This document shows positions 11,601 to 21,272 of a stretch of 64,000 nucleotides of DNA, one piece after another (position 1 is the stretch's first letter; each line of letters opens with the position of its first letter). The notes under the pieces are model-generated. The model had not been told where the DNA came from, ran no database searches, and saw only the letters and a list, made by a program, of their open reading frames with translations. Made by a program: the position numbers and the translations under genes. This DNA is from Pisaster brevispinus (taxonomy: Eukaryota; Echinodermata; Asteroidea; Forcipulatida; Asteriidae), in the NCBI GenBank assembly GCA_023634235.1, contig JAMKCF010000051.1, positions 372,001-436,000 of the forward strand, in the 5' to 3' direction.

Positions 11601-12872
11601 GTGAACTCGCTGCCGGTTTGTAAATGGAGAAAACAATGAAATACATGGGACCCTGTATAGAAGTGCACAACATTCAGACAAATTGTTCTGTGACATTGTG
11701 TAGTTTTTTGAAACTTTGAAAATGAAACCAATTGAAAACTGGATAATGAAACTAAATGTGATTATAATCTAATGGGTGGGTGTAATAGGCTGGGTTAAGT
11801 GGAAATGGGTTTTTAATTTTTCCTACTTCCCGTTCAGACAGAACTTTTTTTTTTCTACTTCCGAAAATGGTGTAAAGTCAGAAAGTGTGCCACATCCTTT
11901 TCCTGTACTGCCTACGTCTGTATACCACAAACACTAAACAAGGACCCAACTTTGTATTTTTTGAACAACCGTTTCCTTGTGGAAGTCTAATTTAGTCCAC
12001 AGCCAGACAATCTAATTGTTATTACATAGGAACGAATGACTGCACAACAACAGTCATAAATATATTTTTTTTTTAAATTTTAGGCTCTAAGTCTTTTTTG
12101 TATAAAATAAATAAGTCGGATTCGGATCTATGTACTTTTTGTGAAAGTGAGGTTGAGACCCTGTTTCATCTTTTCTGCCATTGTGCCATAACCGTTTCAT
12201 TCTGGAATTCAGTTTTTACATGGGTCAAGGAAAAAACTGGCATTAAAATTACCATAGATAACGAGCTCTTGCTTTTTGGTAAAACAAACGCTCAATGGAA
12301 GAGCCTGAATCTTTTTCTTTTGATTTGCCGGTTTCATATATACAAAATGAAAATGAACGAGAGAGGTCCGTCTCTACTTCTCCTGAAAAACGACTTTAAA
12401 AAGTTTTTTTTTATGGAAAAATTTATGTACACCTCTAACGGCAATATTTCCAAATTTTTTACAAAATGGGGTGTACTTTCAGCACTGTGCCAAGAGTAAT
12501 GTTTTTGTTTGTTTTTGGGGGTGTTTTTTCTTAAATTTATATTTTATAATTTGTTGTATGTAATTCCGCTGTGATTTAATTTATCAATAAATGAGTATCC
12601 CCCCGGGATCATAAAAAAAAAAATATATATATATATAAAAACGCCTTGCTGTGTAATTGTTTTTACATTAAAGGAACTCTTGGCTGGAAAATCCTGGGTA
12701 ACATTCAATACATGAAAGTATAGATAAGTTTAAAGATGGAAAAGACACGCCATAATCTAAAACGTAATAAATAATCGATGAGTGATTTTCAGACAGTTTC
12801 ATAGATTCAAAATAGACTTTAAAAAAATAGTTTTGGCTTTAAAGTTTTTAAAGCTATGCCAAATATTATGTC
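8672..12872. repeat. Segmental duplication, copy 1 (direct)
   Basis: The copy starts near GATTGTTAACCCACC and ends directly where the same sequence starts again at about 12873, so the two copies are head to tail. They share anchors throughout, for example TTCATTCAAGCTTGTTTGGAAG, TTGCATAATATTTATAA, GGCATTTGTTGTATAGCAG and TTCCTGTACTGCCTA, with moderate divergence and small indels. Copy 1 lacks the Ngaro and solo-LTR insertions of copy 2 and so preserves both empty sites (near 10085 and at 10910-10913). It alone carries the LINE fragment at about 12082-12640. No host gene was recognised in it. Confidence 0.88.
12082..12640 (+). mobile_element. 5'-truncated LINE: C-terminal end of a non-LTR retrotransposon RT protein
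   Basis: An open frame from about 12083 to 12499 reads FLYKINKSDSDLCTFC, then HLFCHC and FW. This is the CxxC...HxxxxC knuckle (zf-RVT type) found after the reverse transcriptase domain in L1/Tx1-like elements. Only this tail is present. A 3' UTR and an A-rich end running into (TA)n follow at about 12612-12640. The second segmental-duplication copy (near 24355) lacks it, so it inserted after the duplication. Subfamily is uncertain. No functional protein is expected. Confidence 0.72.
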
Positions 12873-14284
12873 GGATTGTTAACCCACCCCACACAGAGAG
12901 TCTGGCATAAGTTTGTTTCATTCAAGCTTGTTTGGAAGATTCCCTGGCTCCTCCAAACCTTCCAAGCCCCCCCCCCCCCATGATCTAGATTTGATGGCTC
13001 CCATATTGCCACTGAAAAACCACAAACTAACAACAGCTGTGAATTTAATCTCTGTCAAGCTGCTCTCTAGTAATGGGTCATAGGTCACTGTGGCAGAGCC
13101 AATACATCTGTCAATTACCAAGGACTGCTTACTACACAAAGCCATAGGGAACTCATACAAGCCAAACAGGGTAACCCAGCCCAGGCCATTCAACTTCTCC
13201 AGTATGTTTCTCAATGGTACAGTTGGGGATATCATAGAGGGAATTTTTTGTTTACTTGTATGAACGGAGTTATTAAAAAAATTGCAAGAACCTACTGTGC
13301 CGTACAGCTATTCCAACTTCCTTGAGGACTTTAGGACAAATTCAAATGGTAACAAGTTTATAATAGTCCTGAAGTGCCCCTCCCCTAGAAAAAATGGTGC
13401 CCCTACCCCCTAAAGCTGTGCCTTAGTTTCGGCGCTGTCCAAATCATACAATCACATTGGAGAAAAAACAATAATTTGTTTGCATAATATTTATAATAAT
13501 TATTTATAATAACAAAAGTAGGCATTTGTAATGCGCCAAATCAATCTAAATTATGAATTAAAGAAATACATCTGGAAAAGGTGATTTTTTAGAGTAACTG
13601 GAAATATTACGAATATCTTGAGGAAGTTCCTTCAACCAAACAAAATAATACAACAATTGTTGTACACTAAATATCTTCACTTCTCTTTCTGTATTTACAA
13701 GCGTAAAGCATCAATTTAATAATTAATATCGCTATCAGTAAACATACATCTTGCAATAATAATAACAGAGTCAATTATAAACCTTAACATAAACAATTCT
13801 GGATTCATTCAAACTTGAATGGATGCCATTCAGTGGAATATCAGATTGAGACAAAAGAATTACACAATCATTTGTATCCACCTGGAACAGAGGACACCGT
13901 CAAATCTTTTGTGTAGTTACACATTAGGGTGTCTTGGCTTTCCTTGCACGTATTCGTGCCCCCCCCCCCCCCCCAACTATATAAACGCAACAAAATAACA
14001 TGCATTTGTTTTACGTATAGTTTTTTTCTTCTTCACAAGTTTCACTCAGGAAAGTGCCGAGGTATCGGGCAAGACACTCACGGGCGTATAGGTAAGACAC
14101 AAATAACATTCTTTATCCCAGATGCAAATTTAACATCAAAACACCCTTTAATTGTTCCCAACATTGAAACATCTGTGAGTCTTACAGTTTGTTTAAGTCA
14201 ACTTTTCTAATCTTTCCCTTTTTATTTTTAAATAATGATTGATTTGTTAAGTACGCCCCACCACAGGCATTTGTTGTATAGCAG

Positions 14285-14322
14285 ATAATTCATTTTATCG
14301 CATAAACGATAAAATACATTAT
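14285..14322. promoter_or_regulatory. Palindromic terminal site, possible recombinase-binding arms
   Basis: Two 16-bp arms (ATAATTCATTTTATCG and CGATAAAATACATTAT; 14 of 16 positions pair) surround the 6-bp spacer CATAAA. The layout resembles tyrosine-recombinase core sites, which have inverted arms and a 6-8 bp spacer. It recurs in A2 at 20107-20144. The observed junctions, however, fall at the outer ATAAT rather than in the spacer, so the role is inference. Confidence 0.5.
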
Positions 14323-14645
14323 TCGCCGCAGAAGACCCCCGCAGTGTACCAGGCCGTGCTGCAATACACGGTGCTGACAGTTTGGTTATTGGCGTCCTCT
14401 GCTGCATGGTTGTTGGGCAATAATTTTGTTAGGCTTGCCTTGGTGACGTTCCTTGTAGTGGTTTGGACGTAAGCCATAAAGGTAACCTAACTTTCCCGGG
14501 GTAGCAAGGCTGACCTTTATGCAAAGTGTGTGTGGTCAAATGGACCTTTATTTTAGATTGCGTAACAAAAGCATGGTACTTTTGAGTAGCGGGAAAGCTA
14601 ATCACTTCGGCTCAGCTTTCACTGAGAGTAACATTTACTTCGACA
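14285..14645 (+). repeat. Ngaro split repeat A1 (left end)
   Basis: 361 bp, reading identical to 20107-20467. It begins with ATAAT and contains the imperfect palindrome at 14285-14322. It is the 5' end of the element. Confidence 0.93.
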
Positions 14646-14851
14646 ACTTTAAATTTTCAATCGTAAGGATTTGTTGAATTTTTCGCAATCATTTGCGGGC
14701 CAGTTTCGGTGGAGCGGTATTCCATTGTTGGAGATTTTGGTCTAAAACTACAGAGATAGAGGTTTTCTGCGGCACTTTCGGTCTTCATATACAAGTTAGC
14801 TACGGCAGAACCTTGCGAACTTTTTAACTCGCGGGTTTTTCTGGAGGAGGA

Positions 14852-16216
14852 ATGCCTCGTCCAGTACGGAAGAAGACGCGTCCGGGGAGAATGGACTCGC
14901 CGATGCTGCCAATGCGGGGCCGTGGTCGTGGCCGTGGCCGTGGATCAAAGGGTCGGCCGCGGGTGAACCAGCAGCCGCCCATAGGCCAACAGACGTCGGC
15001 GGAGATTCCGGTGGATGAGAGCACCTCCTCGGCCATTGCTGCTGACGACAGCAGCTCAGGACAGCCATCTGTGGGCATCATTGACAGGACATCCGCACCG
15101 TCGTCAGCGTCTTCAGCCGGACCTTTGCTGGCTGGACCATTGCCGACAGGACATCCGTCAGCAGGAGGACCAACAGTAGCCGGACTGTCACAAGCGGGAC
15201 CATCGCCACTCTATCCAGTTGGGCATGCCGGTACGTTAACCGATATTGGGTTTAATAACCAACAGGGTGCAGGGGTTTTACCTGCCTTATCTGGGGTTGT
15301 CGTTCCTCCTTTTTCTAATTTACTAGAGGGGTATGGGAGACCCACCCCTATTCCATCTGTACAAGATAGTTGTGGGCTAGGGTTGCATGTCACTCAAGCC
15401 TTGAAGGAAAAAATTTGGAATTCCCAGTATATTGACATGGCTTTGTTGTTCCGTGACAACGCAGTGTTTTCGCTGGCCTCGGCCGACAGTGGCACTGGGT
15501 TGTCGATGATGGTGGATGAGCAAGGTCGGGTGGTCTTTCGCCCGGCCTCAGCACCACCGCGGAAATTGCAGACCATCGATCATTGGACAAGTGCATTTCA
15601 TACATTTATGGCTGTTTACTCTGTACGCCATCCCATGCGTTTTGGTGAGTTATTAAAGTATGCGGAGACCATTCGCCTAGCTGCTGCGCAGTTCCCCGGG
15701 TTGGGCTGGCGTAGCTATGACGAGCAATTTCGCTTGCGTCAGGAAGCGCAGCCCTCCCGCTCTTGGGCAATGCTTGACACCGAGCTTTGGGTAACTGTTG
15801 CTGCTGCTACCGCTACTGGTTATATGCCAGTCGCTGCGGCTACTTACACGGGCAAACAATTTTCCTCGCCCATGTCAAAGGGTGGCACCTGTGATGCGTT
15901 TAATGCAGGGGGTTGTAGGTGGAACCCTTGCAAGTATCCCCATCGTTGCTCTGGTTGCTCCCGCTTTGGGCATGGGGCAGCTACTTGTCGCATAGGTAAG
16001 GGCAGGCAGGGTGGCTTGCCAGCCGGTGGCTTTGGCGGCAGCAAGGGTTATAGAACGGCTCAGCAGAGTGTCCCAGCGGCCCGAAAACCGGGGGGTGCGC
16101 CTACTGTTCGCGCTAGCGTGGCTAGCGCAACAACCGCATCTTTACCTGCGGTTCAGCCTGTGTCCAACAAGGCCGTTAATTATGCCCGTAATTTTCGTCC
16201 CTCCAACACCAATTAA
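14852..16216 (+). CDS. gag: Ngaro Gag-like protein
   Basis: 454 codons. The ATG at 14852 follows a purine-rich stretch (GGAGGAGGA). Near residues 22-32 there is an RG-rich nucleic-acid-binding tract (alternating Gly-Arg). The middle is rich in Pro, Gly, Ala and Ser. Near residues 345-380 is a Cys/His cluster (CDAFNAGGCRWNPCKYPH, then CSGC and GHGAATC) of the type seen in Gag proteins of DIRS-order elements. The expected role is binding element RNA and forming particles. It lies first after A1 and ends inside the next gene: its stop at 16214-16216 overlaps the pol frame by about 35 bp if pol starts at 16182. No disruption seen. Confidence 0.85.
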   Translation: MPRPVRKKTRPGRMDSPMLPMRGRGRGRGRGSKGRPRVNQQPPIGQQTSAEIPVDESTSSAIAADDSSSGQPSVGIIDRTSAPSSASSAGPLLAGPLPTGHPSAGGPTVAGLSQAGPSPLYPVGHAGTLTDIGFNNQQGAGVLPALSGVVVPPFSNLLEGYGRPTPIPSVQDSCGLGLHVTQALKEKIWNSQYIDMALLFRDNAVFSLASADSGTGLSMMVDEQGRVVFRPASAPPRKLQTIDHWTSAFHTFMAVYSVRHPMRFGELLKYAETIRLAAAQFPGLGWRSYDEQFRLRQEAQPSRSWAMLDTELWVTVAAATATGYMPVAAATYTGKQFSSPMSKGGTCDAFNAGGCRWNPCKYPHRCSGCSRFGHGAATCRIGKGRQGGLPAGGFGGSKGYRTAQQSVPAARKPGGAPTVRASVASATTASLPAVQPVSNKAVNYARNFRPSNTN

Positions 16217-17774
16217 GATTAACACTTTAAGAAATTGGCTGTCCTTTTATCCGGACAAGCGTAATGCTAGTTTGTTAAGTGCAGGGTTTTCTGAGGGGTT
16301 TCATCTTGGCTATCGTGGCCCACGCTTGTGTCGGGACTCGGTTTGCCTCAGTTCAGCCTATGAGCAGCCAAACGTAGTTTTAGCTAAGTTACATAAAGAG
16401 ATTAAATTGGGTAGGATTGCCGGCCCATTCAAGCATAGACCTTTTGCTAATTTACAGTGTTCGCCAATCGGACTGGTTCCCAAGCACGTCCCAGGCGAGT
16501 TTCGCCTTATTCACAATCTGTCGTTCCCGTCTGGTGGCTCAATTAATGATTTTATTGATAAGGATATTTGTACAGTGCATTATAATTCGTTCGACACGGC
16601 TGTTGACTTAGTTGCGTCTTCAGGCCAACGCTCATGGGTAGCAAAATCCGATATTAAATCTGCATTTCGACTTCTTCCAGTGGCCCCCTCCGATTATGAG
16701 CTTCTTGGGTTCGTATTTCAGGGTGAATTTTACTATGATAAATGCTTACCAATGGGTTGTTCTATATCGTGTTCCTTATTTGAAGCATTCAGTACTTTCC
16801 TCGAATTTCAAGTTAAACGTGTTTCCCAGTCTGTTTATGTTACCCATTATTTAGATGATTTTTTGTTTGTGGGCGAGTCTCAGTTGGATTGTGCTGCTTT
16901 GTTGCAGACTTTTCGGAGTGTTTGCAATCAGTTAGGTGTTCCAATTGCGGAAGAAAAGACCATGGGCCCAAGCCAGGTTATTACTTATTTAGGGCTTGAA
17001 ATAGACACTATCCAGCAGCTAGTAAGGGTGCCTGCGGTTAAAGTACTGGCACTCCGCCAGCAAATTAATAGGTTTTTAGGGAACAGTAAACTGTCACTGA
17101 GGGAAATCCAGTCCCTGGTCGGGTCCCTTAACTTTGTGTGCAGGGCGGTTGCCCCCGGTAGGGCTTTTACACGTCGTTTAATCGGCCTTACGCTGGGTTT
17201 GCGTAAACCACATCACAAAGTCCGCATCTCTGCTGGTGCAAAAATGGACCTAGTCATGTGGCTGGAATTTTTGGGAAATTTTAATGGCGTCTCACCATTT
17301 CTACACCGTCAGTGGCAGAGCAATGAGGGTATTGACTTGTTCACCGATGCAGCTGCCAGCATTGGTTTTGGGGGCTACTTTAATGGTAAATGGTTTCATG
17401 CTAAGTGGGCCCCAGAATTGTTAGCACTGTCACCATCCATCGCTTTCTTAGAGTTTTACCCGTTAGTTGTTGCTGTGTATTGCTGGGGCGATTTACTGGC
17501 GAACCACAAGGTTCGATTTCGATGTGACAACAGTGCTGTCGTACACATCATTAATAAGCAGACTTCACGTTGTGATATGATAATGCATTTGGTTCGGTTA
17601 TTTGTTTGTCGATGTTTGCGGTGCAATATCGCGTTCAAGGCAATTCATGTACCTGGGGTACGAAATGATATTGCTGATTCCCTTTCACGTTTCCAGGTCG
17701 ACCGTTTTCGGATGGCAGCGCCGCGAGCAGATTTAACCATGACACCTCTTCCAAACCTGCCGCCAATGTGGTAG
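16182..17774 (+). CDS. pol: Ngaro reverse transcriptase-RNase H
   Basis: The first in-frame ATG is at 16182; the frame itself is open from 16011, so access by frameshift or re-initiation from gag is also possible. RT motifs are clear: SDIKSAFRLLPV (motif A, near residue 153), LPMGCSISCSLFEAF (motif B) and YLDDFLFVG (motif C, near residue 223). RNase H follows, with LFTDAAAS, an E in EFYPLVVAVY, CDNSAVVHI and a terminal NDIADSLSR, supplying the D-E-D-D set. The enzyme copies element RNA and removes the RNA strand. There is no protease or integrase, as expected for an element that uses a recombinase. The stop at 17772-17774 overlaps the next frame's start region at 17768. Confidence 0.92.
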   Translation: MPVIFVPPTPIKINTLRNWLSFYPDKRNASLLSAGFSEGFHLGYRGPRLCRDSVCLSSAYEQPNVVLAKLHKEIKLGRIAGPFKHRPFANLQCSPIGLVPKHVPGEFRLIHNLSFPSGGSINDFIDKDICTVHYNSFDTAVDLVASSGQRSWVAKSDIKSAFRLLPVAPSDYELLGFVFQGEFYYDKCLPMGCSISCSLFEAFSTFLEFQVKRVSQSVYVTHYLDDFLFVGESQLDCAALLQTFRSVCNQLGVPIAEEKTMGPSQVITYLGLEIDTIQQLVRVPAVKVLALRQQINRFLGNSKLSLREIQSLVGSLNFVCRAVAPGRAFTRRLIGLTLGLRKPHHKVRISAGAKMDLVMWLEFLGNFNGVSPFLHRQWQSNEGIDLFTDAAASIGFGGYFNGKWFHAKWAPELLALSPSIAFLEFYPLVVAVYCWGDLLANHKVRFRCDNSAVVHIINKQTSRCDMIMHLVRLFVCRCLRCNIAFKAIHVPGVRNDIADSLSRFQVDRFRMAAPRADLTMTPLPNLPPMW

Positions 17775-18728
17775 AAGGTGAGATTTCCCGCTTGTTATCT
17801 GCCGCTTTGGCGCCCAATACTCATAAGACATATCAGGTTGGCTGGCGTGCGTTTTGTCAATTTAAACAACTGAGCGGCGCATACGAGTTTGTTTCCCCTG
17901 CGTCGGTGCAGGACGTTCGTGAGTTTGTGGCCTCCTTGTCAATACAGAATTTGGCTCCAGCTACCATTGCCACGTATGTTTCTGGGGTGGGCTATGTTCA
18001 CAAGTTGCGTGGTTGGCCGGATCCTACCAGAGATTTTTTGGTGTCTAAGTTACTGGAGGGTTGTCGGAGGCTTTCTGGGGCGGCAGATCAACGTTTGCCA
18101 ATAACGTTGCCTCTGTTGTCAAATTTATTGCAGGCCCTCCCTCATAACTGCTCCTCATCTTTCGAGGCTTTACTTTTCAGGGCAGTAATGTTAAGTGCAT
18201 TTTTTGGTTTTATGCGCATTGGCGAGTTTGCTGCAGTCTCCCGCACCCGCTTACAGCAATCGCTGCTCTTGTTTTCTGATATTTGTTTTTGTGATGTGGG
18301 CAAGGCGTCCGCTTCAGTGCTTATCTCGTTCCGTTACACTAAGACCAACAAGTCCGGTCGCTTCATTAAGACCAACAAGTTCCTCAGCAGATTCGCCTGG
18401 TGTGTTACGATGAGAAGCCGCTTTGCCCTGTAAAGGCATTATCGGAATTTGCGGCAATTCGACCGTTGTCACATGGTGGTTTTTTCTGCCATTTTAATGG
18501 CGACCCCCTTACGCAATTTCAATTTAATGCCATGCTTCGAAAGCTATTACATTTTTCCGGTTTGGGTGGGGTAAAGTTTACAGCGCATTCTTTTCGTATT
18601 GGGGCGGCTACCACTGCTGCGGCAGCTGGTATCCCCCGGGCGGACATTCAATCCATGGGTCGTTGGCGGTCTGATGCCGTGAACATTTATATTCGTCCTG
18701 CGGCAATGTGCCATTTTCCGGTTGTGTA
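17768..18728 (+). pseudogene. Ngaro tyrosine recombinase, interrupted by one frameshift
   Basis: Two frames together make one recombinase. The first (17768-18433) holds the N-terminal SAM-like region and the first catalytic Arg in FFGFMRIGEF (codon 18214-18216). The second is open from about 18382 to 18728. It reads QQIRLVCYDEKPLCPVKAL, then HSFRIGAATT (His 18586-18588, Arg 18595-18597), GRWRSDAVNIY with the nucleophile Tyr at 18688-18690. The switch falls just after a direct repeat of TAAGACCAACAAGT (18340 and 18367), suggesting slippage. The intact enzyme integrates the circular DNA intermediate without leaving target duplications. Because the element's repeats read as identical, the break is recent, or a sequencing error, or a programmed shift; the last is least supported. 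Confidence 0.85.
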
Positions 18729-19346
18729 ATCGACGACAGACAAATAGTCTGGCTTGCCTGTTTTTATATTTACCGTTTCCCATGTGTTTCGACAGGTGGT
18801 GTTTGGATTGTGGGCGATTCTATCGTGCGCAGGGCGTCCCAGGGGCTCGGTTGCCGGCCCGAGGTTCATTGGAATGGTTTTGGAGGCGCCCGTTATCCTG
18901 ATGTCCATAAGCTGTTGGACACTCTCAATTCTCGGTGGCCGTCTCCCCGGTTGATAATAGTACATTTGGGCACCAATGATTTAGTTGTAACGGATTCTTT
19001 CTGCATGCGGCAGGGAATTTCCATTTTTATGCAAGATTGCCGTGATCGGTTTCCGGCCGCCGTATTAGTCTGGTCAGATATACTACCCCGAGCTTGTTAT
19101 TTTGGCGCATTCTCGCAGCGCAATTTGGAAATGAAGCGACGGGCAATCAATCGGTGGGCGCGATCTTTTAGCGGACGCATTGGGGCTGCTGTCCTCCACC
19201 ATCCGCAATTTAAGTGGTCAGATTTCTCCTTATTCAGGTTTGATGGTGTTCATTTATCCCATGCTGGGAACAGGTTTTTTCTAGACAACCTCCGCTCTTG
19301 CATAGAGGAGGTGTTTACATGCCTAGGGCATTCCGCCTCCCAGTAG
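18708..19346 (+). CDS. Ngaro SGNH (GDSL-like) hydrolase
   Basis: The domain has all four SGNH blocks: GDSIV (Ser, near 18828), FGGARYPD (Gly), LGTNDL (Asn) and DGVHLSHAG (Asp-x-x-His near the end). SGNH hydrolases act on ester bonds of lipids or sugars. Some Ngaro elements are known to carry one, with unknown purpose. The start is unclear. There is no ATG just before the domain, and the frame begins before the end of the recombinase in another frame. TTTCCCATGTGTTTCGACAG at 18776-18795 looks like a splice acceptor directly before the domain, so a spliced recombinase-hydrolase or separate message is possible. No break was seen in the domain, and the catalytic set is complete. Confidence 0.85.
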   Translation: MPFSGCVIDDRQIVWLACFYIYRFPCVSTGGVWIVGDSIVRRASQGLGCRPEVHWNGFGGARYPDVHKLLDTLNSRWPSPRLIIVHLGTNDLVVTDSFCMRQGISIFMQDCRDRFPAAVLVWSDILPRACYFGAFSQRNLEMKRRAINRWARSFSGRIGAAVLHHPQFKWSDFSLFRFDGVHLSHAGNRFFLDNLRSCIEEVFTCLGHSASQ

Positions 19347-19422
19347 TTCAAATTTAGCAAAGTATGTTGATTTGTCCCCCCGCTGTGGCTGCTCTTCCTT
19401 ATGGGGCGCGCTTCACGCGTTT

Positions 19423-20106
19423 GGCAATATTTTCTAAGGAAGTGGACTGCCACTGCTTTGGGTCAAACAAATTAATGGGGGTTTGTCTGAAATGTTAACG
19501 TTGTAATGTTTATTTGGTAACACTAGCACCCTCTTGTTCAGGTGGGGCTAGTTCATGTAATCCAACCGCATGTGCCAGCGGTGGAATCACTTTAAACATT
19601 GTATGATTATGTTTTTATAGCATTGATTTTAGAAACACTGCTGTTAGTGTTTTAGAGGGGCGGGCAAGCTGCCACCTCTGTTATCGACAATAAGTCTGGT
19701 AGGTTTTATCTCATTATTTTAAAACACTGTTGTTTAATTAGTGTTATATATAGAGGCTGGGCAAGCTGCCCCCTCATTGTATCTATGGCAAGCTGCCAAG
19801 TACACTGCTGTTTAGTTAGTGTTATATATAGAGGCTGGGCAAGCTGCCCCCTCATTTTATCTATGGCAAGCTGCCAAGTAATCCGGGCCCGGTACATTTT
19901 GATGGGCAAGCTGCCCTTGGGCATTTGCCCTTCATTAAGTCATGATTATGTCATGAGTTTAATAAGTATTGCATTTTATTGTATTCTCGTACATGTTTAC
20001 CAAACTGGTAATTGACCAGATCTTGTTGGTAATAAAAGCAGTTGAAGCTGCGCCAAAAGTCAAGTAATGTTTTTGTTATTGTATTATTTTGGGGTGTCGT
20101 CTGAGA
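19423..20106 (+). repeat. Ngaro split repeat B1
   Basis: Reads identical to B2 (20584-21267). It joins A2 directly at 20106/20107, reproducing the junction expected from a circular intermediate. It carries six GGCAAGCTGCC motifs (19663-19915) and a 78-bp internal tandem repeat. Confidence 0.93.
19663..19915 (+). promoter_or_regulatory. Six GGCAAGCTGCC motifs with twin TATATATAG boxes
   Basis: GGCAAGCTGCC occurs at 19663, 19760, 19787, 19838, 19865 and 19905. Two 78-bp tandem units each contain GTTATATATAGAGGC followed by two of these motifs. The same block recurs in B2. It may be the element's promoter or enhancer, or a structured RNA region; neither is demonstrated. Confidence 0.55.
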
Positions 20107-20467
20107 ATAATTCATTTTATCGCATAAACGATAAAATACATTATTCGCCGCAGAAGACCCCCGCAGTGTACCAGGCCGTGCTGCAATACACGGTGCTGAC
20201 AGTTTGGTTATTGGCGTCCTCTGCTGCATGGTTGTTGGGCAATAATTTTGTTAGGCTTGCCTTGGTGACGTTCCTTGTAGTGGTTTGGACGTAAGCCATA
20301 AAGGTAACCTAACTTTCCCGGGGTAGCAAGGCTGACCTTTATGCAAAGTGTGTGTGGTCAAATGGACCTTTATTTTAGATTGCGTAACAAAAGCATGGTA
20401 CTTTTGAGTAGCGGGAAAGCTAATCACTTCGGCTCAGCTTTCACTGAGAGTAACATTTACTTCGACA
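20107..20467 (+). repeat. Ngaro split repeat A2
   Basis: 361 bp, copy of A1, located internally between B1 and B2. It includes the second copy of the terminal palindrome (20107-20144). Confidence 0.93.
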
Positions 20468-20583
20468 CCCGCCACCATCCCCATTTCGGCCTCCCATTTC
20501 AGGGGGGGGGGGGTCCTCTGCCTAGTGTGGGGACAAATACTTGGGGTGAAAGGGGGTGGTTATTTTTATATTCAATTTTCGAA
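20468..20583 (+). other. Unique spacer between A2 and B2 of the Ngaro element
   Basis: 116 bp not repeated elsewhere in the element, including a G run (about 20503-20514). No function recognised. Confidence 0.8.
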
Positions 20584-21272
20584 GGCAATATTTTCTAAGG
20601 AAGTGGACTGCCACTGCTTTGGGTCAAACAAATTAATGGGGGTTTGTCTGAAATGTTAACGTTGTAATGTTTATTTGGTAACACTAGCACCCTCTTGTTC
20701 AGGTGGGGCTAGTTCATGTAATCCAACCGCATGTGCCAGCGGTGGAATCACTTTAAACATTGTATGATTATGTTTTTATAGCATTGATTTTAGAAACACT
20801 GCTGTTAGTGTTTTAGAGGGGCGGGCAAGCTGCCACCTCTGTTATCGACAATAAGTCTGGTAGGTTTTATCTCATTATTTTAAAACACTGTTGTTTAATT
20901 AGTGTTATATATAGAGGCTGGGCAAGCTGCCCCCTCATTGTATCTATGGCAAGCTGCCAAGTACACTGCTGTTTAGTTAGTGTTATATATAGAGGCTGGG
21001 CAAGCTGCCCCCTCATTTTATCTATGGCAAGCTGCCAAGTAATCCGGGCCCGGTACATTTTGATGGGCAAGCTGCCCTTGGGCATTTGCCCTTCATTAAG
21101 TCATGATTATGTCATGAGTTTAATAAGTATTGCATTTTATTGTATTCTCGTACATGTTTACCAAACTGGTAATTGACCAGATCTTGTTGGTAATAAAAGC
21201 AGTTGAAGCTGCGCCAAAAGTCAAGTAATGTTTTTGTTATTGTATTATTTTGGGGTGTCGTCTGAGAATAAT
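20584..21272 (+). repeat. Ngaro split repeat B2 (right end)
   Basis: Copy of B1 plus the terminal ATAAT at 21268-21272. The next base (21273) is host sequence that realigns with segmental-duplication copy 1. Confidence 0.92.

Larger units (their letters stand above)
14285..21272 (+). mobile_element. Ngaro-type (DIRS order) tyrosine-recombinase retrotransposon, essentially full length
   Basis: The 6988-bp element has the split-direct-repeat plan A1-[genes]-B1-A2-B2 that defines Ngaro. A1 is 14285-14645 and A2 is 20107-20467. B1 is 19423-20106 and B2 is 20584-21267, followed by a shared ATAAT. Repeats appear identical on reading, so the insertion is recent. Genes in order are Gag, RT-RNase H, tyrosine recombinase and SGNH hydrolase. 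No methyltransferase was seen, as expected for Ngaro rather than DIRS1. There is no target-site duplication: rejoining the flanks gives GTATAGCAG+GTACAAAC, matching the empty site near 10085 in copy 1 apart from small differences. The recombinase is interrupted by a frameshift, so the copy may need help to move. Confidence 0.93.

Noticed and set aside
9682..14210. Several 60-105-codon frames in the segmental duplication
   Set aside because: They are not kept in frame between the two copies, so they are not constrained as proteins.
18400..18729. Separate small gene inside the Ngaro element
   Set aside because: It contains the H-x-x-R and Tyr motifs that complete the upstream recombinase; it is the frameshifted second half.
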